A program made the translations under genes and the position numbers. Below, piece by piece: positions 43,743 to 52,739 of a stretch of DNA of 64,000 bases (positions are counted from its first letter, which is position 1; each line of letters begins with the position of its first letter). Under the pieces are notes generated by a model. That model had not been told where the DNA came from. It did not search any database and saw only the letters and a program-made list of their open reading frames with translations. This DNA comes from Pseudomonas sp. MF4836 (GTDB taxonomy: Bacteria > Pseudomonadota > Gammaproteobacteria > Pseudomonadales > Pseudomonadaceae), in NCBI RefSeq assembly GCF_002018875.1, contig NZ_MVOL01000002.1, positions 62,001 to 126,000 of the forward strand, read 5' to 3'.

Positions 43743-46127
43743 ATGAGCCCGTCGTACCTCGCTTCACCCACTTCGCCCCGGCGGCTCAAGCGCTTGCCGC
43801 TGGCCCTGTTGCTGGCTGGCAGCGCCAGTTGGTCCCAGGGTTGGGCGGCCGAGACCCAGGCCCCTGCCGAGAGCCCGGTACAGGCCGTGGACAAGAGCGC
43901 CGGCGGCAAGGCCAAGGCCGGCAGCGGCCAGCTGGAAACCGTCACCGTGACTGCGCGCCGCCGTGAAGAAAGCTCGCAAAGCGTGCCCACGCCCATGAGC
44001 GTGATCGGGGGCCAGGCCCTGGAGAGCCAGCGGGTGTATCGCATCCAGGATCTGCAGCAACTGGTGCCCAGCGTCAACGTCGCCTATATGCATGCGCGCC
44101 AGTCCAGCGTGTCGATCCGCGGCCTGGGCAACAACCCGGCCAGCGATGGCCTGGAAGGCAGCGTCGGGCTGTACATCGATAACGTCTACCTCGGGCGCCC
44201 GGGCATGGCGGTGTTCGACCTGATGGACATCGAGCAGCTGGAAGTCCTGCGCGGCCCGCAAGGCACGTTGTTCGGCAAGAACACCACCGCCGGGGTGATC
44301 AACATCAGCACCCGCGCGCCGAGTTTCACCCCGGAGCGCAGCATCGAGACCTCCCTCGGCGAGGACGGCTACTTCCAGACCAAGGGCACGATTTCCGGTC
44401 CGCTGACGGATGAGCTGGCGGGGCGTTTTTCCGCTTACCGCACCCGCAGCGACGGCGACATCAAGAACGAACACGACGGCCACGACTTGAACGGTGGATC
44501 GCGCCAGGGCTTTCGCGGGCAACTGCTGTACAAGCCCAGCGAGACCTTCAACCTGCGCTGGATCGGTGACTACAACGAAGAGGATTCCAGCGCCGGCACC
44601 CGGGTCCTGTACAGCACCGGGCCGACCATCAACGGCACCAATATCTACGAGTCGCGGGCCGCTGCGGCAGGCGCGACCCTGGTCAACGGCTCGCACCGCA
44701 AGGTCAACCTGGACAACGACCAGCACGTCACGGTGTTCCAGGGCGGGACCTCGCTGGAAGCCAACTGGACCCTGCCCAGTGACTTCACCCTGACCTCGGT
44801 CAGCTCCTACCGCTGGTGGAATTTCACCCCGCGCAACGACGATGGGCTCAACGTTCCGGCCAGCTACAACGCCGGGGTTTCGGTGGAAGACAAACAGTGG
44901 TCCCAGGAATTTCGCCTGGCCTCGCCCAGCGGCGGGTTCTTCGACTACGTGCTCGGCGCCTACTACTTCGGTTCCGACCTGGATAACAAATCCTTCAGCT
45001 ACTACGGGCCTCAGGCGGACATCTGGAACGGCACCGCCAACGGTGCGTTGAGCAACGTCACCAGCATCGGCAACGGGCATATCCAGACCGACAGTTTTGC
45101 GTTGTTCGCCCAGGGCACCTGGCACCTCACCGAGCGCCTGGACTTCACCGCCGGTCTGCGGGGCACCTATGAAGAAAAAAGCGCCTGGGTCAGCCGCAAT
45201 GCGCCGCTCGGCGGTGCCGCCGTCACCGGGGCCGCAGCCACGGCCCGACGCGGACGGGCCGGGGCCTACGACTCGGGCGACTTGAGCCAGTACAGCACCA
45301 GCCCATCGGGGCTGCTCAATCTGAGCTACCGCTTCACCGATGATGTGCTGGGCTACGCCACCCTGTCCCACGGCGAGAAATCCGGCGGGGTCAACCTGGC
45401 GGTGGGCTCGGCGCCGACCGCCGGTGCCGACTCGCTGCTGATCGGCACCGAGCGCGCGAACAACGCCGAACTGGGTTTCAAAAGCACACTCTGGGAGCGT
45501 CGCCTGCAACTCAACGCCAACCTGTTTTGGACCCAGGTCAACGGCTACCAGACCAACGCCTACGACTATGGCAACCGCGTGCAATACCTGACCAACGCCG
45601 GTTCGGTGCGCTCGCGTGGGGTGGAAGTCGAAAGCACGCTGATTCCGCTGCGGGGCCTGACCCTCAACCTCAACGGCTCTTACAACGATGTGCGGTACCT
45701 GTCCTACAAGGATGCGCCGTGCCCGCCTGAAGTCAGCCTGCGCCCGGGCGCCCCGGCCTCATGCGACCTCAGCGGCCACCAGGTGGTCGGCGCCTCGAAA
45801 TGGATCGGCAACGCCAACGGCGAATACAAATGGAACCTGGATAACGGCCTCGAAGAGTACGTCACCGCCAGTTATGCGTTCCGTTCCAAGGCGGTAGGCA
45901 CCGTCGAGGATTCCGAGTACGGGCAGATCCCCAGTTACGCAGTGGTCAACCTTTCCACCGGCCTGCGCGGCAACTACGAGCAGGGCCAGTGGGACGTTTC
46001 ACTGTGGCTGAAAAACGCCTTCGACAAGACCTACTACACCACCCTCTGGACCGGCGGTAACGGCGGTTACGAAGGCCTGCTGGGGACGCCGCGGACCTTG
46101 GGCGTGACCGGTCGCTACGACTTCTGA
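43743..46127 (+). CDS. sftP: TonB-dependent receptor for sulfate esters (SftP-like)
   Basis: 794 residues with a signal peptide (about 1-34, ending SASWSQGWAA). TonB box near LETVTVTARRREE, plug domain (VIGGQALESQRVYRIQDLQQLVPSVNV, VYLGRPGMAVFDLMDIEQLEVLRGPQGTLFGKNTTAGVINI) and a 22-strand barrel ending GRYDF. ATG 43743 has AGGAGCC upstream; an earlier ATG at 43707 lacks one. Divergence from a LysR gene and the ats genes nearby point to import of sulfate esters. Confidence 0.85.
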   Translation: MSPSYLASPTSPRRLKRLPLALLLAGSASWSQGWAAETQAPAESPVQAVDKSAGGKAKAGSGQLETVTVTARRREESSQSVPTPMSVIGGQALESQRVYRIQDLQQLVPSVNVAYMHARQSSVSIRGLGNNPASDGLEGSVGLYIDNVYLGRPGMAVFDLMDIEQLEVLRGPQGTLFGKNTTAGVINISTRAPSFTPERSIETSLGEDGYFQTKGTISGPLTDELAGRFSAYRTRSDGDIKNEHDGHDLNGGSRQGFRGQLLYKPSETFNLRWIGDYNEEDSSAGTRVLYSTGPTINGTNIYESRAAAAGATLVNGSHRKVNLDNDQHVTVFQGGTSLEANWTLPSDFTLTSVSSYRWWNFTPRNDDGLNVPASYNAGVSVEDKQWSQEFRLASPSGGFFDYVLGAYYFGSDLDNKSFSYYGPQADIWNGTANGALSNVTSIGNGHIQTDSFALFAQGTWHLTERLDFTAGLRGTYEEKSAWVSRNAPLGGAAVTGAAATARRGRAGAYDSGDLSQYSTSPSGLLNLSYRFTDDVLGYATLSHGEKSGGVNLAVGSAPTAGADSLLIGTERANNAELGFKSTLWERRLQLNANLFWTQVNGYQTNAYDYGNRVQYLTNAGSVRSRGVEVESTLIPLRGLTLNLNGSYNDVRYLSYKDAPCPPEVSLRPGAPASCDLSGHQVVGASKWIGNANGEYKWNLDNGLEEYVTASYAFRSKAVGTVEDSEYGQIPSYAVVNLSTGLRGNYEQGQWDVSLWLKNAFDKTYYTTLWTGGNGGYEGLLGTPRTLGVTGRYDF

Positions 46128-46193
46128 TTGCCGACTTTCCGCTACGCCGCGCCGGGTGTTCCGGCGCCCATGAACTTGAACAGGAGTTCCACC

Positions 46194-47501
46194 ATGTTGC
46201 GTGCCACCGTCGCTTTGCCGCTGTTGTTGATGTTCAGTGCCGGCGCTTTCGCCACCCCCAGCGTCTACCCCACCGGGGTTACTCGCTACGACCCGGCCAA
46301 GGCCTATAACCAGTACGTGATTTTCAGCGGCGCCGACAAGCAGACGCACCTGATCGACATGAACGGCAATCAGGTCAAGACCTGGCCCCAGGCCGGCTTT
46401 CCCTCGGCGATCATCGACCCGCACCTGGTGGGTGGCGAACGTGGCCGGGTGCTGCTGCAACTGAGTGACAAGGCTCCGGGCCCGCTCGGCTCGGCCGGCA
46501 ATGGCCTGGGTAACCAGAGCGTCGGCGAGCTGGACTGGGACGGCAAGGTGGTCTGGCAATGGGGCGACAAGGCGCCCGGCGGCGCGGCCCAGCAGCATCA
46601 CGATCAGCGGCGGTTGAGCAATGGCAACACCCTGGTGCTGGCGAACAAGGTGCACAAGGTGGCGGGGTTCAAGGTGCCCGAGGTGATCGACGATGTGATC
46701 TATGAAGTCAGCCCCGACGGCCAGGTCAAATGGCAGTGGCTGGCGTCCGAACACCTCAAGGAATTTGGCTTCACGCCCGAGCAGTTGAAGCTGGTGCGGG
46801 CCAGTAAAGACCCGGACTACCTGCATATCAACAACCTCAGCGTGGTCGGGCCCAATCGCTGGTTCGATGCCGGGGATAAACGCTTTGCTCCGGACAACCT
46901 GCTGCTGGATTCTCGCAACGCCAATTTCATCGCCATTATCGACAAGCACAGCGGCAAGGTGGTGTGGCGCCTGGGACCGAACCTGCCGACCCTGAGCCCG
47001 AAAACCGCCGGGCAAGTGCCGCGTCCGGTGGACCAGTTTGTCGGCCAGCATGACGCCCATATCATCCCCGCCGGTTTGCCAGGAGCGGGCAACCTGCTGG
47101 TGTTCGACAACCAGGGCACGGCCGGTTACCCCTCGGTGCCCCTGGGGCTGATCTCCGGGTCACGGGTGCTGGAGATCGATCCGCTGACGCAGCAGATCGT
47201 CTGGCAGTACAGCGCGGCCAGTTCCAGGCAGCCGGGCTGGGCGTTCTACAGCTCGTTCATCAGCAGCGCCCGGCGTTTGCCCAACGGCAATACCTTGATC
47301 GATGAGGGCATGAACGGTCGTTTCTTCCAGGTCACCCGCAGCGGGGAAAACGTCTGGGAGTACGTCAGCCCTTACCTGGGCAAGGCCCCGGGCAGCGACG
47401 CCGTGAGCAACTGGGTGTACCGCGCATTGCCGGTCAGCTACGACTGGGTGCCCAAGGACACCCCGCGCTCTGAAACCGCCGTCATCGCCCCCACTCTGTA
47501 G
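46194..47501 (+). CDS. Arylsulfotransferase (ASST) family protein, periplasmic
   Basis: 435 residues from ATG 46194 (AGGAG upstream) with a signal peptide (MLRATVALPLLLMFSAGAFA). The beta-propeller repeats are visible: THLIDMNGNQVKTW, VGELDWDGKVVWQWGD, QHHDQRRLSNGNTLVL, RVLEIDPLTQQIVWQYS, SARRLPNGNTLIDEGMNGR. ASST enzymes transfer sulfate between phenols without PAPS through a His intermediate. It follows sftP by 66 bases and may desulfate aryl sulfates in the periplasm. The last Leu codon and TAG lie in a REP element. Confidence 0.88.
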   Translation: MLRATVALPLLLMFSAGAFATPSVYPTGVTRYDPAKAYNQYVIFSGADKQTHLIDMNGNQVKTWPQAGFPSAIIDPHLVGGERGRVLLQLSDKAPGPLGSAGNGLGNQSVGELDWDGKVVWQWGDKAPGGAAQQHHDQRRLSNGNTLVLANKVHKVAGFKVPEVIDDVIYEVSPDGQVKWQWLASEHLKEFGFTPEQLKLVRASKDPDYLHINNLSVVGPNRWFDAGDKRFAPDNLLLDSRNANFIAIIDKHSGKVVWRLGPNLPTLSPKTAGQVPRPVDQFVGQHDAHIIPAGLPGAGNLLVFDNQGTAGYPSVPLGLISGSRVLEIDPLTQQIVWQYSAASSRQPGWAFYSSFISSARRLPNGNTLIDEGMNGRFFQVTRSGENVWEYVSPYLGKAPGSDAVSNWVYRALPVSYDWVPKDTPRSETAVIAPTL

Positions 47502-47560
47502 CCGCTGCCGCTAAGCTCGGGCCGCGTTCCGACGCAGCCCGTCATGGGCGCGGTGATTTT
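47497..47560. repeat. Half REP element at the arylsulfotransferase stop
   Basis: CTGTAGCCGCTGCCGCTAAG begins at the last codon; CTCGGGCCGCGTTC follows as in the element at 38505. No inverted right-hand unit is seen, so this is a solitary unit. Confidence 0.7.
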
Positions 47561-47950
47561 TCAGACCGCGCCGTCGTCGTGGTAGGCCTTGATGTTGATG
47601 ACCTCCAGGCTTCGGGCGCGGCAGTTGAGTTTGCAGTGGGGGCCGATCTCCAGCTGGACGTAGTGATAGCTATCGTGCCGGGTCACCGTGATGTTCAGTG
47701 CGCCGTAGAAGTTGAAGTCGATCATTTCAACGTCGCTGACGGCGCTTAACAACAGGTCGAAGCCGTAGGCGTTGTACTGCCTTTCGTGCCATTTGCTCGG
47801 GTAACCGTCGCCGATGATCTGGCCGATCACTTTGATCCAGACCCCGTTGTCCCTGAACATCACGTAGTCCACGCTCAGGTGGCGAAGGGTGTTGGGGTCG
47901 GTAAACACGGCTTGCCACTGAGGGTGGTTGGCCAGAAAAGCAGTCCACAT
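47561..47950 (-). CDS. Imm50-family-like immunity protein
   Basis: 129 residues: DYVMFRDNGVWIKVIGQ, PSKWHERQYNAYGFDLLLSAVSDVEMIDFNF, and the end YVQLEIGPHCKLNCRARSLEVINIKAY have the strand pattern I associate with Imm50 immunity proteins of polymorphic toxin systems. No toxin gene is adjacent. Its C-terminal half aligns with the C-terminus of the protein encoded at 3147-4001. First of three minus-strand genes read 49150 to 47561. Confidence 0.65.
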   Translation of the reverse strand: MWTAFLANHPQWQAVFTDPNTLRHLSVDYVMFRDNGVWIKVIGQIIGDGYPSKWHERQYNAYGFDLLLSAVSDVEMIDFNFYGALNITVTRHDSYHYVQLEIGPHCKLNCRARSLEVINIKAYHDDGAV

Positions 47951-47995
47951 GGATGAAGCCTCACAGCGATTGAAGGGGGCAGCGCGCGTCCGCGC

Positions 47996-48694
47996 TCACC
48001 AGGGCCAGGGCTCTTCGCGATAGAACACCGGCGGCGTCAAGAGCGGGTGCACCTGGCCGAGGCAGTGTTCGAGCGCATGCTGGTCCGGGAAGCGCAGCAC
48101 CAGGCCGATGACGGGTTGGTCCTGGAAAGAAAGCACCAGCATGTGCTGCTTTTGATCGTGGATCACCAGGTTGAACCCACTCCAGGGTGAAACAGTGCGT
48201 TTGACTTCGTTTTTCCAGCTCAGCAACCGCAACGCTGCCATCGCAGCCATGGCCGCCGGCCCGAGCAGGAACAGCAACGAGCCGGTGAACACGGCGACCG
48301 CGAAAAACAACAACAGAACGACCAGTGCCGTGCCACGAAACATCGGCGCCGCCCAGTCCGGGAAGTACAGGTACTGTTCGACCTCGACACCGTCGGTGGT
48401 CAGGCGGTAATTGAATACGGTCTTTTGCCGGACCATCATCAGCATCGCGAAAAACAGGCCGTACACGATGCAATAAATCGCGATCAGGCTGTCCAGGTTC
48501 TCGCGAATGCTGCCCCACATGCTCCAGGTCACGCCCAGGCAGATGGCACTGGCGATGACCATCAGCACGATGGGCCCCAGGACAATGTCTCTCCTGGGTT
48601 GTTTGATGGCCTTGATCGACCAGGCTGCCAGCTCACGCCCGGTCAGTACCGGGGGAGCGGGATCAGGTGTTGCTTCGGGTTGGGTCGAGACCAT
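47996..48694 (-). CDS. Membrane protein of unknown function
   Basis: 232 residues. Four hydrophobic segments in two pairs (IVLGPIVLMVIASAICLGVTW, LIAIYCIVYGLFFAMLMM; ALVVLLLFFAVAVFTGSLLF, LLGPAAMAAMAALRLL) are separated by a short soluble loop (FNYRLTTDGVEVEQYLYFPDW). A PH-like C-terminal domain (TVSPWSGFNLVIHDQKQHMLVLSF) follows. It lies between two immunity-type genes and may be co-transcribed. No family named. Confidence 0.6.
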   Translation of the reverse strand: MVSTQPEATPDPAPPVLTGRELAAWSIKAIKQPRRDIVLGPIVLMVIASAICLGVTWSMWGSIRENLDSLIAIYCIVYGLFFAMLMMVRQKTVFNYRLTTDGVEVEQYLYFPDWAAPMFRGTALVVLLLFFAVAVFTGSLLFLLGPAAMAAMAALRLLSWKNEVKRTVSPWSGFNLVIHDQKQHMLVLSFQDQPVIGLVLRFPDQHALEHCLGQVHPLLTPPVFYREEPWPW

Positions 48695-48733
48695 GGACAG
48701 TGCTCTTGCGGTGAAAAGGGCGCAGGCCGTGGA

Positions 48734-49150
48734 CTATTCGCGCCACAACTGAACGAACCCCGGAAAATGCGCAGCCACCCAGTGGCTGCGTCGGGCGTCG
48801 GTGTCGAACAACGCGACTGCGACCGAAGGGCTGTTGAAGTCCAGGCAGATCAACCAGCCACCGGCATCGCGAGCGATGGGCAGGTAGCCGGCAGGGAGCC
48901 CGGGCACGCGTTGGGCGTACCAGAGGAGGGAGTAGGGCTGGGCTTGGGCGCTGAAGGTGAAGAATTCACTGATGCAGGTTTCGCCGAGGTCGTAACTGAA
49001 GCAGGAGACCTCGGGCGAGGCCGCGTCGGCGTACCTGACCAGGTCCAGATACAGCGCCGGCAACAGCACGCCCAACTGCTGTTGCACCTGGGCGATCACC
49101 GCGTCGGTGACGGTCGATCCGGGTTCGATCGCAAAACTATTCCAATCCAT
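48734..49150 (-). CDS. SMI1/KNR4 (SUKH)-like immunity protein
   Basis: 138 residues from ATG 49148-49150 (MDWNSFAIEPG). Features of the SUKH fold: VIAQVQQQLGVLLPALYLDLVRYADA, then FFTFSAQAQPYSLLWYAQRVPGLPAGYLPIARDAGGWLICLDFN, where the FxPIAxDxGGxxxxxD pattern is characteristic. SUKH proteins neutralise diverse bacterial toxins. No toxin gene is seen nearby. First gene of the group of three. Confidence 0.78.
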   Translation of the reverse strand: MDWNSFAIEPGSTVTDAVIAQVQQQLGVLLPALYLDLVRYADAASPEVSCFSYDLGETCISEFFTFSAQAQPYSLLWYAQRVPGLPAGYLPIARDAGGWLICLDFNSPSVAVALFDTDARRSHWVAAHFPGFVQLWRE

Positions 49151-49274
49151 GGTCAGCACTGGCATCCGCTATTTGATAGGTCGACAGTGCCCGTGCGCTG
49201 CGAGCGCGGCGGGTTGCCGGGCGCGGATTGTAGGCGGGGCGCGGGGACTTGGGAAAGCCTCGCGCCTGATTGAG

Positions 49275-50480
49275 TCAGCGCACGGCGTGCAGTGCCGGTG
49301 CCTGCTGCGGCTCCCGGTAGCTCGCCGGGCTGAAGACTCGGGTCAGCAGCAACATGCCGAGCACGGTGGCGGTCAGCACCCACCAGGCGCTGACGAAGCT
49401 GCCGGTCAGCTCCCGCAGCCAGCCGGTCATCCACGGCGAGACGGCGTTGATCAGAAAGCCCACGCCCTGGACGAAGGCCGCCAGTTGCCCGGCGGCGCGC
49501 GGGTCGCGGCGATGATCGAGGGTGAGGATCAGGCTCAGGGCAAAACACGCCCCCAGGCCGAAGCCGATCAGGGCCACCCACACCTGTGGCGCCTGCTGCG
49601 GCCACAGCACCAAGCCGACGTAGCCCACGGCTTGGGCGCTGAGGCTGATGCCCAACAGAGGACGACGGTCGCTGCTGCGTTGGGCCAGGGCCGGCATCAA
49701 CAGCGCGGCGAGCACCTGGAAGATCGTCATGAACGCCAGCAATGAACCGCTTTGGGTGGCGCTCCAGCCTTGTTGCAGGTAGTAGGCCGGAAGCCAGGCC
49801 ACCATGCTCATGTAGCCGCAGTTGATCAGGCCGAAATACAGCGCCAGCAGCCAGGCTCGACGGTTGCCCCAGAGGCGGCTGGCGCTGGCCGCCAACTGCG
49901 GATTGCGCGCGGCGCCCAGGGGCACGCACAACCACAGCAGCAACGCGGCCATGGCCGGCAGCAACCACACGCCGAGTCCGGCCTGCCAATGGGCAAAGTG
50001 CCCGGCCACCACCGGGCTGAGCAGGGCCGCCAGGCCGCCGCCACCCATCAGCGACGCCGAATACACGCCCATGGCCAGGGCCACCCGCTGCTGGAACTGG
50101 CGCTTGATCAGCGCCGGCACCAGGGCCTGGATCAAGGCCACGCCGGCTCCGCCCAACAGCGCGGTGGCCAGGAGCGCCGGCGCCTGACCGATCAACAGCC
50201 GGGCCAGGCATGCCAGCAGAATCAGCATCAATCCCAGCGCGACCCCTCGACGTTCCCCCAGGCGTGCTTCGAGGCGCACCCCGAGCAGCGCCACCAGGCC
50301 CATGCAAATCACCGGCAGGCTGGTGAGCCAGGCGCTGCTCTGGAAGCTCATGCCGGTGGCTGCGCGGATCTCGCCCAGCAGCGGGCTGATGGAGCTGAGG
50401 ATCGGCCGCAGGTTCAGGCCCAGGGCAACCAGCAGCGCCCAGCCGCCCAGCTGGTTCAGGCGCGGTTTAGTGAGGGTCAT
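49275..50480 (-). CDS. MFS transporter, CynX/NimT type
   Basis: 401 residues with 12 membrane helices. LNLRPILSSISPLLGEIRAATGMSFQSSAWLTSLPVICMGL is the CynX opening; the central loop and SLLAFMTIFQVLAALLMPALAQRSSDRRPLL are typical MFS. Its start overlaps the end of the deaminase gene by 14 bases, so transport and deamination may be linked, for example export or uptake of a nucleobase. Substrate unknown. Confidence 0.85.
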   Translation of the reverse strand: MTLTKPRLNQLGGWALLVALGLNLRPILSSISPLLGEIRAATGMSFQSSAWLTSLPVICMGLVALLGVRLEARLGERRGVALGLMLILLACLARLLIGQAPALLATALLGGAGVALIQALVPALIKRQFQQRVALAMGVYSASLMGGGGLAALLSPVVAGHFAHWQAGLGVWLLPAMAALLLWLCVPLGAARNPQLAASASRLWGNRRAWLLALYFGLINCGYMSMVAWLPAYYLQQGWSATQSGSLLAFMTIFQVLAALLMPALAQRSSDRRPLLGISLSAQAVGYVGLVLWPQQAPQVWVALIGFGLGACFALSLILTLDHRRDPRAAGQLAAFVQGVGFLINAVSPWMTGWLRELTGSFVSAWWVLTATVLGMLLLTRVFSPASYREPQQAPALHAVR

Positions 50481-50928
50481 GGCGCGCTTTCCAGTCCTGA
50501 TAAATACCGGCCATCGCGGCTTGTGGCAGGTGCTCGACGGGCAGGCGCTGCTCGCTCAAAGGCAGGGCCAGTTCGGCGTAGAGGGCGGCGGTGGACAGGC
50601 CAAATGCCTCGGCCTGCTCGTTGGCCGCTGCGAACACCGCCCGCGACACCCCGCACAGGTACATGGCGCTCAGGCACATAGGGCAGGGCTGGCCGCTGGC
50701 GTAGATCACGCATCCCTCCAGACGCGGGCCGAGCTGGCGGCTGGCGCTGCGGATGGCCAGGAGTTCGGCGTGGGCGGTGGGGTCCTGGTCGAGGTGGATC
50801 CGGTTCACCGTTTCTGCCAGTACCTGGCCGTCGCGCACCAGCACCGCGCCGAACGGCCGGCCGCCTTGTTCGACGTTGCGCCGAGCCAGTTCGACGGCGC
50901 GTTGCAGGTAGTGCTGATCGTTATTCAT
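50467..50928 (-). CDS. Nucleoside/guanine deaminase family protein
   Basis: 153 residues. Zinc site: HAE in DPTAHAELLAIR (His ligand and proton-shuttling Glu) and PCPMC in ASGQPCPMCLSAMYLCG. The N-terminus ALxxARxNVxxGGRPFGAVLV is that of guanine deaminase/tRNA-deaminase relatives. Being non-essential in layout and next to an MFS gene, it is more likely a nucleobase deaminase than TadA. In operon with the MFS gene, 14-base overlap. Confidence 0.88.
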   Translation of the reverse strand: MNNDQHYLQRAVELARRNVEQGGRPFGAVLVRDGQVLAETVNRIHLDQDPTAHAELLAIRSASRQLGPRLEGCVIYASGQPCPMCLSAMYLCGVSRAVFAAANEQAEAFGLSTAALYAELALPLSEQRLPVEHLPQAAMAGIYQDWKARHDPH

Positions 50929-50949
50929 GGTTCGATTCCTTGTGCGGTT

Positions 50950-51612
50950 TCACGATGCGCCGGCGTCGCGCAGCAGTTTGACGATAGCGCTCTGGCCCCG
51001 TTGTTCGGCCAGGCGCAACGGGCGGATGCCGGAGCGGTCCGGCAGGTCGAGGTCGGCGCCGGCGGCGATCAATTGCGCGACGATGTCCTGGTGCGCCGGC
51101 CCGCCGTCGGCCAGCACGATGGCTTCGATCAGGCAGGTCCAGCCCAGGCGGTTGACGTGGTTGAGGTCGGTCCCGGCCTTGATCAGCAAGGCCACGGTGG
51201 CGGCATGCCCGCGCTCGCAGGCCGGGATCAGGGCGGTGCCGCCGTAGCGGTTGGTGCTCTGCAGGTCGGCGCCGTGGGCCAGGGTCAGTTGCAGGATTTC
51301 ATTGCGGCCGCTGGCGCCGGCCAACAGGTAGGCGCTGTCCTGGATCAGGTTTTTCTGGTTCACGTCGGCCCCGGCTTCGATCAGGGCCCGGGCGATGTCG
51401 ATCTGGTTGGCCTGGGTCGCCAGCAGCAGCGCATTGCTGCCGTCCAGTGCCCGGGCGTTGACGTTCACGCCTTGCTCGAGCAGGTCCTGCACAGCGTGCA
51501 GTTGCCCGCTGCGCACCGCGTCGAGCAGGGCCTGGTCGTTGCCCTGGGCATACCCGGCCAGCAACAGGCCGCCCGCCAGGATGCCGCGCTTGAGCGATAC
51601 CTTGAGTGCCAT
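50950..51612 (-). CDS. Exported ankyrin-repeat protein
   Basis: 220 residues with a signal peptide (MALKVSLKRGILAGGLLLAG, cleavage near YAQG). Five to six ankyrin repeats follow: LLDAVRSGQLHAVQDLLEQGVNVNARALDGSNALLLA, IDIARALIEAGADVNQKN, and so on to SGIRPLRLAEQRGQSAIVKLLRDAG. Periplasmic ankyrin proteins in Pseudomonas (e.g. AnkB) can be linked to oxidant resistance, but no catalase gene is here. Upstream of, and in the same direction as, the deaminase gene. Confidence 0.88.
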   Translation of the reverse strand: MALKVSLKRGILAGGLLLAGYAQGNDQALLDAVRSGQLHAVQDLLEQGVNVNARALDGSNALLLATQANQIDIARALIEAGADVNQKNLIQDSAYLLAGASGRNEILQLTLAHGADLQSTNRYGGTALIPACERGHAATVALLIKAGTDLNHVNRLGWTCLIEAIVLADGGPAHQDIVAQLIAAGADLDLPDRSGIRPLRLAEQRGQSAIVKLLRDAGAS

Positions 51613-51720
51613 GTGAACCTCCGTTGAAGGTCAATAGAGGGGGGAGTATGGTCAGCGCCCAAGGTATTCTGAAATTAAATATAACCATGCCAAGCAGTGG
51701 CATCAGGAATGGTTGGGCCA

Positions 51721-52578
51721 ATGTTCGATCCCGTGTTGTTGCGCAGTTTTGTCGCGGTTGCCGATTGCCAGAACTTCACCCGCGCTGCCGAACGCCTGCA
51801 CCTGACCCAGTCCACCGTCAGCCAGCAAGTACGGCGGCTGGAGGAGGGCCTGGGTTGCCAGCTGCTCGACCGTGACCAGCGCCGGGTGGTGGCGACTGCC
51901 GAAGGTGAGCGGCTGCTGGCCTACGCCCGGCGCATCCTGGCCCTGCATGCGGAAGCCGCCGATGTCTTGATCCATCAACAAAGCGAGGGCGTGTTGCGCC
52001 TCGGGGTGCCCGAGGATTTCGCCGCCGAACGCCTGATGCCGCTGTTGTCGAGCTTTGGCCGCGACTATCCGGGGGTGCGCCTGGAGGTGACCAGCGGCCT
52101 GGGCCCCGAGTTGCGCCGGCAATACCAGCGCGGCGAGTTCGACCTGTTGCTGGTCAAGCAGATGGGCCACAGCGACGACTGCCTGGCCTCGTGGCCGGAG
52201 CCTTTGTGCTGGGTCGACAGCCTCGCCAGCCCGGCGTTTGGTCGCGACCCGCTGCCGCTGGTGGCGTTTCCGGTGGGCGGTTTGTATCGCCAGGAAATGC
52301 TCCAGCACCTGGAAGCGGGCGGTTGGCGTTGGCGCATTGGTTATTCCAGCGCGAGCCTGGCCAGTGTCTGTGCGGCGGTGGCCGCCGGTCTTGGCATCAG
52401 CCTGCTGCCGGTACGGGTGGTGGGCGCCGGGCATCGGGTTCTGGAAGCGGCCAGCGGCTTGCCGAATATCCAGGGCGTGCGCCTGGCGCTGTATGGCAAC
52501 AGCGGCCTGAGTCGCGCCGGCAAGGCCCTGCAAAGCCAGTTGCGGGACCTGTGCGAGAGCCACCAGTTGCAGCCCTGA
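51721..52578 (+). CDS. LysR-family regulator
   Basis: 285 residues from ATG 51721 (MFDPVLLRSFVAVADCQNFTRAAERLHLTQSTVSQQVRRLE). The effector domain contains GVLRLGVPEDFAAERLMPLL and GYSSASLASVCAAVAAGLGISLLP. A slightly earlier ATG (51709) is possible. It is divergent from the ankyrin-MFS-deaminase group and upstream of tonB; the former are its likelier targets. Confidence 0.88.
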   Translation: MFDPVLLRSFVAVADCQNFTRAAERLHLTQSTVSQQVRRLEEGLGCQLLDRDQRRVVATAEGERLLAYARRILALHAEAADVLIHQQSEGVLRLGVPEDFAAERLMPLLSSFGRDYPGVRLEVTSGLGPELRRQYQRGEFDLLLVKQMGHSDDCLASWPEPLCWVDSLASPAFGRDPLPLVAFPVGGLYRQEMLQHLEAGGWRWRIGYSSASLASVCAAVAAGLGISLLPVRVVGAGHRVLEAASGLPNIQGVRLALYGNSGLSRAGKALQSQLRDLCESHQLQP

Positions 52579-52739
52579 AGGGCTTGGCGCGTCATTCTGG
52601 CGCGCGAAAACCATGCCTTTAGCGAATATTTTTCATGCCTGTAAAGCATCGAGTTTTTGCTCCTGGGCGCAAACCCTTGGTGCACGGGGCTTTGCCGAGG
52701 GTGGTCGGTTCTTATATTCCTGTTCGGTCTATTCATAAC

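Noticed and set aside
43764..45584. A 606-codon open frame opposite the TonB-dependent receptor gene
   Set aside because: Same composition artefact; the receptor on the plus strand has complete plug and barrel motifs and a good start.
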